NCBI GenBank assembly: GCA_017163975.1
Contig: JAFFSR010000347.1
Span: 1,221,001-1,285,000, forward strand
From: Anastatus disparis
Lineage: Eukaryota; Arthropoda; Insecta; Hymenoptera; Eupelmidae
Length of the DNA stretch: 64,000 bases
Direction of reading: 5' to 3'
Of this stretch, positions 35,283 to 47,636 are shown one piece after another. Under the pieces are notes generated by a model that saw only the letters and a program-made list of their open reading frames with translations, was not told the origin of the DNA and searched no databases. Within the stretch, counting starts at the first letter, position 1, and each line of letters opens with the position of its first letter. The translations under genes and the position numbers were made by a program.

Positions 35283-37211
35283 TGTGAATTTTAGGAAATT
35301 AATATTTGTTCAGTATATCGCGCCAATCGCGGAATGGAGTGACTGATGAAAAAATTTGATAATATAACGTTTTGGTACTTTTATCCAGGAATAGCATGCT
35401 TATTGGAAAAATTGTCAAGAATAAAAAGTGTTTAGAATCAGCTGAAGAATGCGTATGAATTTTTTCAGATTTTTTTGAGCAAATTTTTGATTTTCCGAAA
35501 ATTGTTAGTTTGCAAAATGAAAAAAGATGCTCAAAACGTTTCGAAAAAATTCACATGTATTCTTCAGCTAATTCTAAGAACTTTTTATTCTTGAAAATTT
35601 TTCCATATAATGTAAAGTTTCAAAAAAAAAAATCAAGAACGTTTTCATCGGAATTTTGCAATAAAATGGCCATTTCGTAATGAAAAATTGATCAAATCAA
35701 CTTTTGAACGATGGTTTCGTAAAGTTCAAACATTTATCCCACAGACTTAGAAGGTTCCAGAGTGCTGGCGCACCAAAAACCATTCTGAAATCGAGGATGA
35801 AAAAAAAAAAAATTTTCAAAAATTGCATTTTTTTGTAATTAAACTGAAATTTAACAAAGTTAACAATATTTATTTCATATTTTTATCATACCATCTGAAA
35901 GAGCAGATTTCAAGCTTTCAGAATATGGGTCTCCCGATGTTTTTGGCCGGAAATCGCATGAGATATGAGGCCGCGAAGAATGGTGGCACATTCATGCCAT
36001 TTGATAAATCTAGGGTTAAATAATATTTTCTTATGAAGACTTTTTTTTTTAATTTTGATACAAAAAACAGGGAGTTGTAGTAGCGCAACGGTAAAAAGGT
36101 TATTTTTTATTGTTCCAAAAATTATCTTTAAATAATAAAAAATCTTGTATATCTTACAAAAATCTATATGAATCCAACGTAAAATTAACATATGCTGTAA
36201 AAGATTTTAAAATATTTACGTACAAATAGTAAGTAAGAATTTTCTTCAGAAAACGTTAGTAACAAATTTTTTTAAATAAATTTTTTTTCAAATCAATAAA
36301 TTTGATGTACGCGAAGAAGCAATAATGAAACTTAATGAAATATTGTACTTATGAGTTTACTTACTTTCAAAATTTTGTGTGCATTCGGACAAATTCCAGG
36401 AGTTCAACAATTTCTTCACATCATTGTCCGCCATAATCTTGTATATATTTAGCAAATATTCACTAAAACTTTTTGAGTCTGATATTAATTAAAAAAAGTT
36501 CATGTACACTTAGAAATTTACTAATGTTTAAATTTATAATAAAACACTATTATAAAATAAATATGTTTCATACACACATATTTATTCGTAAATGAAAAAT
36601 TAAATAAATCACACCACGTCCATCAAAGAAAGCAGTTTACTGTTGTCTAGTTGGCTAATGACTGTTCCATAAAATTATCAGTATTTTATACACCCTTGCG
36701 GTTAAGAGAAAGGGTATTTTCTAAGAAATTCACACGCGGCAAAATTCTTCAAATGAATATATGGGATAGAATAAAGTTTGCTACGTAAATCTACTAATTA
36801 TTATAACAAATTTTATATTATTTAAATCTCGTTTTAATAACTTTAAGTTCTTTTTTAGATACGCGTACACTTGTTCAATCTTGTATTAAAACAAAAATGT
36901 TCACGTTAAAAATTATAAATATTTTCAGTAAAATACATTAGGTGTCGATCAAAGCAAGCAATAAACTGAATTCATCTACCGATTCGCTCACGACTACGCC
37001 AACTTGTAAACATTGTTTGTATACTGTATACCCTTGTAGTTGATAGAAAGGGTATTCTAAAAAATTTGCACGCATGAAATTGTTAGTGTGATGTACATAA
37101 GAAATATAATAAAGTTTCTGTTAGGCAAATAAGTTTAGAAATATATGAATAAAAGAAATTCTTTTTTCAAAAACTTGAAACTATTTTTTGAAATACACAT
37201 ATATACACTAG
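35283..37211. other. Noncoding, with a hairpin and a degenerate direct repeat
   Basis: 35402-35611 is a hairpin of ~65-bp arms (TTCTTGACAATTTTTCC-like word inverted, CTTCAGCTGATTCTAA core) related to the left flank at 26095-26175. 36655-36770 and 36990-37090 are diverged direct copies of a ~115-bp sequence with an internal hairpin (ACACCCTTG ... AAAGGGTAT; ATACCCTTG ... AAAGGGTAT). No coding frame of note. Confidence 0.55.
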
Positions 37212-37600
37212 TTAACAGGGGGCCAAACTATCTGTCTTTGTCTAATAGCGTTTTTCATCATTTATATGGACACCATCCATTGTAGTGAGAAAAAAATAGT
37301 AGCCCCCGCTAGATATTAGTATAATAAGTCAATTTTGTAATAACAATCAAATTATTTTATCGCGTAGTTTTTGAATAATATAAGACCTACCAGAAAAGAT
37401 AGGTTGTATTCTAGTTTGTTAGTAGGTCTCATATCATTCAAAAACTACACGATAAAATCATTTTCTTGTCAGTACAAAATTTACTTATTATACTAATATC
37501 TAGCGGGGGTTACTATTTTTTTCTCGCTACAACGGATGGTGTTTATATAAATGATAAAAAACGCTATTAGACAAAGACAGATAGCACGGCCTCCTCTTAA
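37212..37600. mobile_element. TTAA palindromic MITE, 381 bp, GGGGCCGAACTATC family, copy 3
   Basis: TTAA at 37212-37215 and 37597-37600; terminus CAGGGGGCCAAACTATCTGT. Box TGTCTTTGTCTAAT begins 17 nt inside (37233). More diverged than the two copies at 20.8 and 23.9 kb, especially near the right end. Confidence 0.85.
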
Positions 37601-37796
37601 ATATTGTATACATTTAAAAATTTTGTATTAATGTATTAATTTTCATTGATATACGAATTTCTTGATTGTAAATACACTAATAAAATATATTCATTTATGA
37701 CACGAATTAGTTTTAGTAAGTTGCGTGTCGATTCAAACAAATAGTTGACTGTTTCTACGATCAGATTTTCTATAACGACTGTACTGAAATATTCCA

Positions 37797-38727
37797 CAGA
37801 AAAAAAAAATGATTTCTTTATTTTAAAACTTAGAGCTAATTAACATCTGATTTCAATTCAAAAAGATTACTATTTTAAAGAGATTAAATTTATTGAAATT
37901 AAAAATTAAATATGTTGAAACGCTATTTTAGATTCAAAAACATTTTATTATTGTAAAGAAAATTTCTTAAAATAATAAAAGAAATTTATCAATACAGTTC
38001 ATGAAATCAAATTAAGAATTGATTTCATGAACGTAAAATTTGAATTCTTAAACCGATTTCTTAGAATCAAAGATATTTCATCATTAGAAAAAAAATAACT
38101 TTATTGAAATAATAAAAATATTTCTCCATTCATTACGTAGAGGAAAAATAATTTTCCTTTGAAAAAATACTCTACGTAAAATATTTTTTAATTTACATAA
38201 AGTAATCGATTTGAATAAATAACAAGTTTTTTTTAAGGAGAATAAATAACGGCGTTGAATTTAAATATTACTTTCTTAAACACTAAAATTGAATTTATTA
38301 AAACGCCCCATGACATTGAAACACATTCCATTATTGGAAAAAAATAATTTTATTGAAATAATGAAAATTTTTTCCCAAGTCAAAAAATGAAAACTTTCTG
38401 TTGAAGGAATATTTAATCAAATATATTTTTCAATGTAGATTAAATAATAATTTTTAATTAATAACAATTTTTTCATGGCAAAGAAATACAGTCATTGAAT
38501 GTGAGAAATGATTTCTTAAACTTAAAATTCAAATTCTTTTACCACCTTCTTAGAATCAAAAATACTTTATTATTGGAAAGAAATAATTTAATTGAAATGA
38601 TAAAAATATTTCTCCAAGTCAATAATTATAAGTTTCAATTGAAGAAATATTCAATCAGAGATATTTTTTAATATAGATTAAATAATAATTATGAATTAAT
38701 TACAATTTTTTTCATGGCAAAAAAAAT
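37797..38727. repeat. ~230-255-bp tandem repeat array, left part
   Basis: Units marked by CTTAGAATCAAA(A/G)ATA(C/T)TTC and AAAATATTTCTCC recur at about 38063, 38317 and 38552, with a weaker one near 37930. The array resumes at 44446 after LINE insertions. Its left edge (CACAGAAAAAAAAAATGATTTC) and right edge near 45196 (complement of CTCTGAGAAAAAAATTTC) look like diverged inverted termini, so the array may be the inside of one nonautonomous element. Confidence 0.65.
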
Positions 38728-39452
38728 GCATTTAGATTAGATTAGATATTGTTTTATTTTGTATTATAATTACAAAAAGAGCGTGTAAAATTACAAATAA
38801 AGTTAAAAATACATAAAATACTTGAAATAGCCTTGCATATATAAAATTAAAATAGTACAGTATGATATCACTGTTATAAAACATAATAGAGATAGTAATA
38901 CTGTAATAGTAAGTTAATAAATTAAATAAAAGTGATATCACAGATAACATGAATAAATACACGCAAAGAGTATAAATAATATAGTTAAAAATCAGTCTCA
39001 AATATCTATTAGTCAAAAGAATTACATAAAATCAAGCGTGTAAAGAGCGCAGTCGAAATATCAGCAGTATACAGTAAGTTAAAATCACAGCAAAGTTGAA
39101 TGTACAGTAATATACAAGTCAAGCTGATAAAAATATAATCATTCACTCTATGCACACACATCCTACAATCACGCCAATAAATACAATCATGCCTTAAGAG
39201 GAGGTCACGTATCTCTGTCCTTTTCTAATCAAAGAAATGATTTTTTTACAAAAACTAATATTTTTATCAAAAAATGAAGAGAAAGCCGCATCTTGTATAA
39301 AAAAAAGCAATATTTTCTTTGATAAGAAAAAATTAATTTTATTGCTTCGTTTTCAAGAAATCTATAAAAGGTACATCAAATAACAAATTGACACATATGA
39401 TATAGTCGGAAAATAATATTGTTTAATCGAGGTCGAGTAAATACCTCCTCCA
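38728..39452 (-). mobile_element. Truncated CR1-type LINE, 3' end only
   Basis: On the minus strand, from about 39452, the last codons RRYLLDLD and stop match the end of the LINE ORF2 at 32303, and 39190-38730 matches its 3' UTR (GTATTTATTGGCG, ATAGATATTTGAGACTG, CTGTGATATCACTTTTA). It ends in a TCTAATCTAATCTAA tail at about 38728-38745. A partial MITE (39194 on) lies inside. A 5'-truncated, dead-on-arrival insertion. Confidence 0.75.
39194..39420. mobile_element. Partial TTAA MITE, GAGGAGGTCACG family
   Basis: TTAA at 39194-39197, then GAGGAGGTCACGTATCTC and box TGTCCTTTTCTAAT starting 18 nt inside (39216). An inner inverted repeat (TCAAAGAAA and TTTCTTTGA) is seen, but the right terminus and TTAA are not, so the right end (approximate) is decayed or deleted. 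Confidence 0.55.
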
Positions 39453-39548
39453 TTTATTGAATTAAGTAAATTATTTCTTTATTTTTATTTATTTTATTTA
39501 TTGAAAAACCAGTACAAAATCCTACAGAGGCAAAACAAAGTTCGACTG

Positions 39549-39986
39549 TACACTTGACGGAAAGGATATTTTTCCGAATGTTAACCTCAAATGGCAACAT
39601 CGCATATTTTATCACAGACATAAGACAATTCCAAATTATGGAGCAAATTTCGCATCATCGTTACTTATTACTTAATGACATAATTTTCGTAAACAAACAA
39701 TATTACTTTCTTTTTTCACGATCTGAATTATAATTTTATGAAATAAAATTTTTATTTCTCAGTTCAATAATCATATAGAATTAAATATTGCTAATTTAAA
39801 TTATATAAGCAATAAAATTTTAATAGTTATCACTTAAATTTTGCATAAATAACCTATATGAAAAAACAAAATACTCATGATGCGAAACTCAATGCACGAT
39901 TCGAAGTTCTCTTACGTCTGTGGTAAAATATGCAGCGCTGCCATTTGAGATACACATTCGGAAAAATATCCTTTCCGCCAAGTGTA
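39549..39986. mobile_element. TA-flanked palindromic MITE, 434 bp, CACTTGRCGGAAAGGATA family, copy 1
   Basis: TA at 39549-39550 and 39985-39986. Terminal repeats CACTTGACGGAAAGGATATT and complement, continuing into TTTTTCCGAATGT and ACCTCAAATGGCA. Other copies at 54487-54922 and, truncated, 57950-58265. Confidence 0.85.
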
Positions 39987-40148
39987 CATAGGGCTGGTGT
40001 AAATACAAATAACTTACAAATTAAAAATACAATATTTTATAATATAAAATAACAATGAAATGCAACAGCAATAAATTTTTACTATACGTAACTTAAATTA
40101 TAATATTATAATACTCTGATATAAGAACAATTTATAAATCACTCTTCT

Positions 40149-43009
40149 TTACAAATTAGTTATCACCCATTTCTTAAGTTTATACTTGCTTGATCCCTTC
40201 TTCATAGATAACACTTTAAGTTCCTTTGGTACTACATTGAAAGTCTTGATTGCAACTATGTAACTATTCTTGTTACTTATAGCTTTATTCATGTTTGGTA
40301 ACGGGATACTTTTGTTTCTAGTACAGGTTGATCTAGTATTAAATATCACATTCAATTTTTCATAATGATAAAGTAACGCCTCATTAATATATGATTGTTC
40401 AATACTAGGAGGTCTGTTACTGATTAAAAATTTGTTTTTACTAATAATTTTCAATAATCTGCTTTGTAAACCCTGCAGCAGTTGTAAACAATTTTTATAT
40501 GCACCACCCCAAGCGATGATGCCATATGTTGCCACTCTATGGAAAAGTGCATAGTATGATGTTATTAATACTTCTCCAGTCATAAAACCAGATAACTTTG
40601 CAAAAACATATGTCAAGTATTTTGTTTTGTTAATGATATAGTTAATGTGACTGTCCCATTTCATATTATAATCCAAAAACAATCCAAGATATTTACTTTT
40701 ATTTACTCTGTTTATGCTGCAGTTATTAATTTTTATGCAAATTTCATCTGGTACACTATCGCAGTAATTTCCAAAACACATGTAGACTGTCTTGTTTATA
40801 TTTAGAGAGAGCTTATTATAGTCCAACCATTTAGCTACTTGCTTCAAATAATTATTCATCTTAATTTCTGCCTGTTTCCATGTGCAATCTGTTGAAATCA
40901 CAGCCGTATCATCAGCATATGCTATCAAGTTATCCATTGGCATATCTATAAGAAGATCATTCATGTACAACAAGAATTAGCAATGGTCCCAGAATAGTCC
41001 CTTGCGGGGCTCCAGTAGTTAGTGACCTCGGGTCACTATTTATCCTATTGAGTTTAACAGTTTGTCTACGATTCGTTAGGTAACTTCTTAGTAGGTCCAA
41101 TGCACTTCCTCTAATCCCATACTTGTACAACTTATCTAATAGTATACTGTGATCTACTGTATCAAACGCCTTAGCTAGGTCAAGAAATACAACTATTATT
41201 GGAATACTTTTATCTAGGTTATTATAAATTAAATTCGTTAAATGGTTCAAGGCGTCCTTAGTTCCTAAATTACTTCTGAATCCATATTGGTTTTTTGCTA
41301 ATATATTATGTTTTTTAATAAAATCACATATACGTCCATGTATAATCTTTTCAAATATTTTGGCAATGTTAGAGATTAATGAAATTGGTCTAAAATTATT
41401 GACTTCACTTTTACCACCTGATTTATATATTGGAATTACTTCTGCCTGTTTCAGTGAATCAGGCCACATAGACCTTTCAATACACGTGTTAAATACATCA
41501 GATAATGGATCAGCTATATAATTTGACAATGCTTTTAAAACTTTCATATTTATTCCATCAACACCCCGTGTTTTATCCTTCATTCCCATGATTATGTTTA
41601 TGATTTCCAGTGCATTTGTTGGTCTTAGGAATATAGATTAATCATTATGCGGTACCTTATTTGGGTATAGTTCATTTGGTATAACAATATTGGAGCCAAG
41701 TTTAGCCCCTATACCACAGAAATGTTCATTCATCCTATTAGTAATTTCAATTGGTGCAATAATTTTGTTTTTATCTTCATTAACTATATAATCAATTTTT
41801 GAATCTTTTTTAACATTTTTACCCAATTTTTCATTAATTAATTTCCGTAGAATTCTAGGATTACTTTTATTTTTCGTAAAATTATTTTGTTAATACTTTA
41901 ATTTGTCATTTTTAATTGTTCGATTTAAAATTTTATTATATCTCAAGTAATTATTTTTTAGTATAATGTTATTAGGATCATTTTTCCAGGCCTATAGAGT
42001 TTTTCTTTTTTTTTACATGATACCATGATGGCTTTAGTAATCCAAGTTTTTCTTGGCTTCAATTTCCCATTGTCATAGTTTATCTTGATTAATTCTGATG
42101 CCTCTTCAATACAATTCTTTATCACGTATATAATTTTTAGTATATCCTCATTAGGATCACTCGCCTGAACAAGATTCATCCAATTTTGGTTAGCAGCACA
42201 CATTATCAGTCTATTATAGTTAACTATTTTATTACTAACATAATCTTGAGTTTTTTCCAATTTATCTTGGAAAATGGTCAGTAAAACTACTTGTCACTTT
42301 ATATGAATTAAGACTTAAACCACTTATTTTAGCAAAAATGTTATCAATACATGTTCCTTGTGTTGGTGAATTTGGCGCTTGTCTAGTAATACCTCCAAAA
42401 CTTGGCAAATATGATTTTTCTAAAAAGTTTTCTAAAAATTCTTGACTTAGAGAATCATTTTGATTTATATCTATGTTAAAATCACCTAAAACCAGGTGAT
42501 TTTTGCCAAAATTATAAGAATTTAAAAATTTTTCCAAATTTAGAATGAATTCAGTCTTATGCATTTTATGAGATCCTTAAGGTAGTGTTAATTATCTTCA
42601 ATTCACCAATATTCAGGGTTTCAGTAGTTTCGTTCAATTCTTCTCTAATATAGATTACAACTCCATCAGATTTGTTAAATTTACTATCATTATAATACAA
42701 TTTATATCCAGGCAATTTTAGCATTTGAGGATATTCAAGAACCCACGTTTCTGTACATACCATTACACAGGGCTTCACAGAAAGTCTCCCAATAAAACAT
42801 TCTAAATTTTGAAGATTAGCATTTAGGCTTCTTATATTTATATTTAGAATCAAGTTATCATTGTAGTGTAGAATGTCATTGAGAGACTGTATATCAGGAA
42901 TACTTGTTTCATTAATAGTTAAATTTTGATTACTATCCAACATCAGATATAGTGCTTCCAGCGCGCGTTCTGGTAGTGGTAGTGGATAAAACAGAATCCA
43001 TGCTACCAC
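40149..43009 (-). pseudogene. LINE ORF2: endonuclease and reverse transcriptase, several frameshifts
   Basis: Endonuclease part (43009-42262): NINIRSLNANLQNLECFI, VMVCTETWV (catalytic Glu), LVLGDFNIDIN, SSFTDHFP, with a frame change near 42565. A linker follows in pieces (42260-41958 and 41826-41638). Reverse transcriptase (41589-40149): RGVDGINMKVLK, NNFRPISLISNIAKIFEK, YGFRSNLGTKDAL, VVFLDLAKAFDTVDHSI (first Asp), GAPQGTILGPLL, a frame change near 40965, then NLIAYADDTAVIS with the catalytic pair intact, and KYLGLFLDYNMKWDSHI. The start at 43009 overlaps the end of ORF1 by about 77 bp, as is common in LINEs. At least four frameshifts make it inactive. Best fit: Jockey/CR1-like. Confidence 0.9.
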
Positions 43010-44438
43010 TTATCCTCTCCTGTCTTAATCTGTTCAATGCACTGTACGTACGGCTGTTGTTATCGAAGTTGTCCACTTTACCAAAGAATCTTGGCACGTG
43101 AGGCTTAACTCCATAGTCAGTTATGTTTATAAGCAAATTTAATTTAGCGGTTAATAATTCACACTTTTCGCCGTCTACTGCAACGTGATCTGTATTATAT
43201 TTCTTACCATATTTATCATTACTAAACTTGCAATTAGCACAGCATATAGGCTTACTGCCTTCACAATTCTTTGTTGTATGTGAGCCAGCACACTTTAAAC
43301 AAACCGGGTCATTTCTGCATTTTGCTCTACTATGCTCATATCTTGCACAATTATAGCATGGTCTAGTATTAAGGACATCATAAACTTTACAATTCTGATG
43401 CCCGACGAAAACTTTTTCTTTATTTTCTTTAATGTATTTATAAATTTCAGCAGATACTTCCATTATAACTGTTGTCGTTTTATTTTTTTTTATATATTCT
43501 TCATGCACAATTTTACCTTTGGTATTTAAGTTATTGAAATTTCTACTATTTATATCGACTTCTAATGTCTTTTTATCCATTTTATAGATGTTTTCTATTC
43601 CAACTATCTTGATAGTTGGATTTTTTAATTGTTCTTTGTCTACTTTGCAATTAGGCAGTTTTGTTGTTAAGTATTTTTCTACCGTTTTCAAACTATCCAT
43701 ATTCATGCAATTAACTATGACGTCATCATTTTTATAAATTATATTTTTTATTTGTATAGATTTTTTTTACTAAATATTTTATGACACTGTCTTTAACATT
43801 TGTATTATCATCTTTATTCTTTTTTTTATTACAATTTTCGGTATTGTTTTAGGACGTTCAATTATTTGTTTCGTTGCTGCTACCTCAGCAAAAGTCTTGA
43901 AGTTTGTTTTTGGTATAGCTTTTTCTTTTTCCAGTAGTTCTTTCAATAGAGCATTTTTGTCCTTAAGTTCATAGTTTAGATCCCAAAGTAATTTATTTTC
44001 AGTTTTAACAGGTTCTAATTGTTCCTCGTAGTTTTTATCTCTTACATTATCTCTTTCTTCGTCTATTTCATCATCCTTTCTTTTTTCTGCTAAAAGAGCT
44101 TCGTATTTTGTTTGTAATTTAACATGATCGTTCTGTAATACTTTGTATTTCTTGTTTATTTTTTTAATATCTGTCTCATTTTTAGTACACTCTACTTGCA
44201 AATTTTGTATAATGTCAAATATGTTTCCACCTTTTATTGAGGTTAGGTCAGCATCTGGATGCTCTTAACACACAACCAATACACTGTTTAAATATTTTAC
44301 ACCTTTTTTTCTATTAAACTCACTCTTGTGAAACACATCACCACACATAGCACAGAAAACCGTTGCATTTAGCTTACCGGGATGACATTTATAAGCAATA
44401 TCGGGAGTTGCCTCAAGAGGCAACTCCCCTTTCGCCAT
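42933..44438 (-). pseudogene. LINE ORF1 with three CCHC zinc knuckles
   Basis: The ATG at 44436-44438 gives MAKGELPLE and a Cys/His cluster (YKCHPGK, VFCAMCGDVFHKSEF) that resembles a zinc finger; a TAA at about 44265 follows. A coiled-coil-like part (44201-43779; Lys/Glu-rich) and a frameshifted A-rich zone near 43720-43800 lead to 43706-42933, which holds the zinc knuckles CYNCARYEHSRAKC, CLKCAGSHTTKNC and CCANCKFSNDKYGKKYNTDH. Such knuckles bind the element RNA in Jockey- and I-type ORF1 proteins. The frame ends inside the start of ORF2. At least one stop and two frameshifts are present. Confidence 0.8.
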
Positions 44439-44445
44439 CTTGGCT

Positions 44446-45200
44446 ATGAATCTGACTATGATTCTTAAACTTGAAATTTAAATTCTTTATCCACTTTCTT
44501 AGAATCAAAAATACTTCATTATTGGAAAGAAATAATTTCTATTGAAATGATAAAAATATTTCTCCAAGTTAATAATTATAACTTTCGATTGAAAAAATAT
44601 TTAATCAAAGATATTTTTTTATATAGATTAAAAAATAGTTTTGAATCAATCACAATTATTTCAGGGCAAAGAAATAACTTCATTGAATTAAAAAAATTAT
44701 TTCTTGAACTTAAAACTTCGATTCTTAAACCGCTTTCTTGGAATCAAAAATATTTCATTATCGGAAAGAAATAATTTTATTAAAATGATGAAAATATTTC
44801 TCCAATTGAAATAGTATTTCTTATGAGTGACAATATGTTCAATCGAAGAAATTTTTTAATGCATATAGAATCGTAATTTTAAAACAATAACAATTTTTCT
44901 GATTAAAAAAAAAATTATATTGCTTTTAAGAATTTTTCTTTGTTTATTATCGTTTGTCTGAAAAAAATTGATTTCTTCGATTTAATAATATAATGTTGTA
45001 GATTCAAACTGTCTTTTTTCTCATTAAAAAAATGGTTTATTAATCATCATTTTGATGATATATTTCTTTGATTTCAAGTCGTATGTTATTGCAATGATTA
45101 TCGTTTTCTTTGAATCAAAGAAATGCATTTCATTGACTCCCATGTCTTTGATTCAAAAATACCTTCTTTAATTCAAAGAAATTTTTTTCTCAGAGTAGCA
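44446..45200. repeat. ~230-bp tandem repeat array, right part
   Basis: Continues the array at 37797-38727: units begin near 44512 and 44741 (229-bp period). The last part (44890-45196) is rich in AAAGAAAT and ATTTCTTTGATT words and ends AAATTTTTTTCTCAGAGTA, the presumed right terminus. Noncoding. Confidence 0.6.
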
Positions 45201-45400
45201 ATTTGTTAGAAATTAACTGAGAAAGCTTACGACGACCACCAAATTGAAAAATTCACATTTTTGACTAATCAGAAGGATTTTAAGCATCGAATGTGATATT
45301 TTAAAATTATTCATAGATTTTGTAAATAAGTTTAGAATATTCTTTCTATTATAATATCAATACAGATTCATATAATGTAGGTTGTATTGTCATTTCACTC

Positions 45401-45617
45401 TTAAGGGAATGTAAAATACCGATATTACAGTTTTCCAAATTTTTTATTCTTAATATAAAAGTTTTAAAAACATCTCTATATTATAGCCTTTCATTTTTAC
45501 TAATAAAAAGCCTAATATAGAGATATTCAATAAAATTTTTGAATAAAGATTAAATATTTGGAAAACTGCATTGTCGGTAAATATGTATAAACTATATACC
45601 CTATTACATCCCCTTAA
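45401..45617. mobile_element. TTAA MITE, 209 bp, GGGGATGTAA family, short member
   Basis: TTAA at 45401-45404 and 45614-45617; ends GGGAATGTAAAATACC and complement of GGGGATGTAATAGG; inner inverted repeat CAGTTTTCCAAAT. The matching position in the second duplicate copy (47380 on) lacks it. Confidence 0.8.
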
Positions 45618-45665
45618 AAAGTCCATTTTTGGTCTAGCGACAAACAAAATATTTAATAATACATA

Positions 45666-46811
45666 TCCCTGGTAGAAAATTAAGGATAAAGATATGCTCG
45701 GATAACTAACTGTTGGCTTTATCTCGTCGCTACGCAGTCGCGATGAGTGACCGATATATACACGATGATATATTCAAGACTACAGAGTTCATATAAAATA
45801 TAATCACTAAAATGATTAAAATTTTTTTCTTCTGATTTGAAATAAATTATAAATATTACAATATTCATTATTACAATTCATATGAGTTGTAAATAATTTT
45901 CAATTAAAATCGTTTATAGAAAGCGAATCTGTATATATACATGCTGTCCACGATGGCGCCCGTTTGTACAATCGTATAATATATCCTATAGTTGTGAATA
46001 CTGAATGTAAGCTGCGCGCGCATCACTCGACGCTTCGTCTTCTATAAGCATCTTCATCACTATATGTGCAGGTTAGATTGACTTAACTTAACTTTAAAAT
46101 TATTAAAGATACATATACTGTTATTGTAATAGCGTTAAAATTTTCTGTTCTTTATTGTATAACTTAAATTTATTTGCGAACATACACAGTATGATTATGA
46201 ATAAAATATCTATGTAAAATCAGTGAGTGCGAAGTGCGAGTGAGTGAGCGCATATGGAAACTTAGTGTGAGAGAATACACTGTAAAAAAATAGCGAGAAA
46301 TCACGTCGTTGGTCGACGATTTCAATGCAACGATGCATCGTCGATGTTATTTAACATCGTTGAAGCGCGACATCTAACTGATTTAACCTAAAAATCATGT
46401 GTTCAGTTTACGTGAAATCACGCAAAGCACGTTAAAATGTCGCCATTGAACGAAGTTAAATAACCTCGACGGTGCATGGTCGCATTGAAATCGTCGACCA
46501 ACGACATGATTCCCCGCTATTTTTTTTTACAGTGTAAGACTGTCCGTTTAGGAACTGAAAAGGAAACAAGGAGTAAACAGCCTTTCTTTTTCTCACTAAC
46601 TGTGTGCCCATATGCGTGCTCACTCGCACTTTGTAATATGCTGTTTATGAATATAGTATAATTCAACATTAACGATGTTTTTCCGATACCATCGCGATAA
46701 TTCGTTAAGAGTAATGAAGGTTTATCGCGATATTTAAAAGCATATGATCGTGATTGCCCATAAAATACGGGATGATATACTGAAAATATGCTCAACTTTC
46801 TACCAGGGATG
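45666..46811. mobile_element. 1.1-kb element with CCCTGGTAGAAA termini
   Basis: Inverted ends CCCTGGTAGAAAATTAAG (45667 on) and complement of CCCTGGTAGAAAGTTGAG (to about 46809). Noncoding, with a nested MITE at 46276-46536. Right ends of the same kind stand alone at 49606-49619, 50042-50055 and 50315-50329. Confidence 0.7.
46276..46536. mobile_element. TA-flanked palindromic MITE, 257 bp, CpG-rich
   Basis: TA at 46276-46277 and 46535-46536; ends CACTGTAAAAAAATAGCG and complement of CACTGTAAAAAAAAATAGCG. Long inverted arms with GTTGGTCGACGATTTCAATG; several CGTCGA sites in an AT-rich setting. Confidence 0.85.
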
Positions 46812-47419
46812 TTGGACTACTTGTTTTAAAATTATGGCACTCAAAGTATTAAAATTTTTCAAATAATTTTAAAATGTCCAACTGAAACATAATGTCAATG
46901 CAAATCAATGTAATCTAGGTTGTATAATAAAACATAACATTGAATTCTATAATTTGAGAAGAAGTAGTCTGGTAAGTATCATATGAGAGGACTCATCATA
47001 GACTAAATCAAATATAAAACTGCTTACCAACTATTTAAGCAAAATAACAGTACAATATGAATTACATTCATATGCATTGATATCATGTTGGAGGAAGATA
47101 TTTTAAAGCAATATACACAGTATCATAGCCTTAGTACTATAGTTTAAAAAAAATCCAACATGTACCACATGAAACATTTCATTCGACAGAGATTAAAAAT
47201 AAAACTTGCCATCAAGCTTTTAAAGTGATATTATAATTTCGTTTTTACTTATTTATTTTTAAAACTTATAGCATTAACATTCATAAAACTTTGTCAATAA
47301 CTTTAGAATGTTCTGCCTAGCATAATATCAATATAAATCCATATACTGTGGATTGTATTATAATTTAACTTAAAAAAAATTGATGACAAGTTTTATTTTA
47401 GGTTCAGCTACAAACAAAA

Positions 47420-47636
47420 TATGAATCAGTATATGCAAAAAGGGACCGAAGTCCAATTTTGCGTCAAATTTAGATAGCTCCATATTACGTAATAGAATTG
47501 CAATCTTCATCAAATGCAATGTTCAAATGCTATATAAAAGCATTTTTTAAATATTAAGTTCTGCAAAAAGGGACCTAAGTCCCGGACTTTGGTCCCTTTT
47601 TGCCGAATTTAATATTTTTGCATATATTGAAATCCC
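47420..47636. mobile_element. Partial element with ATATGAATCRG terminus and GGGACC words
   Basis: Begins ATATGAATCAGTATATGCAA then AAAGGGACCGAAGTCC. At 47560-47607 TGCAAAAAGGGACCTAAGTC is followed by its inverted form GGACTTTGGTCCCTTTTTG. It is followed by a TTAA MITE. Related to the element at 48041-48871. Confidence 0.6.

Larger units (their letters stand above)
26091..35611. mobile_element. Region derived from a piggyBac-type DNA transposon, interrupted by a LINE
   Basis: The ~80-bp sequence at 26095-26175 (CTTCAGCTGATTCTAAACAC core) recurs inverted at 35402-35492, and the piggyBac transposase lies between them at the right. A CR1-type LINE occupies about 26885-32880. The exact ends and TTAA flanks of the original transposon could not be fixed; the inverted repeat may be subterminal. 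Confidence 0.5.
39455..44445 (-). mobile_element. Second LINE, Jockey/CR1-like, minus strand
   Basis: From 5' to 3' on the minus strand: ORF1 from ATG 44438, overlapping ORF2 from about 43009, end of ORF2 at 40149, then a 3' region to a (TAAA)-rich stretch near 39475-39510. It carries a TA MITE at 39549-39986. It is inserted in the tandem array that resumes at 44446. Unlike the LINE at 27-32 kb it has three zinc knuckles in ORF1 and keeps YADD. Confidence 0.75.

Noticed and set aside
37797..45200. CRISPR-like array
   Set aside because: Units are 229-255 bp, contiguous and diverged in eukaryotic DNA, with no short conserved repeat and spacer pattern.
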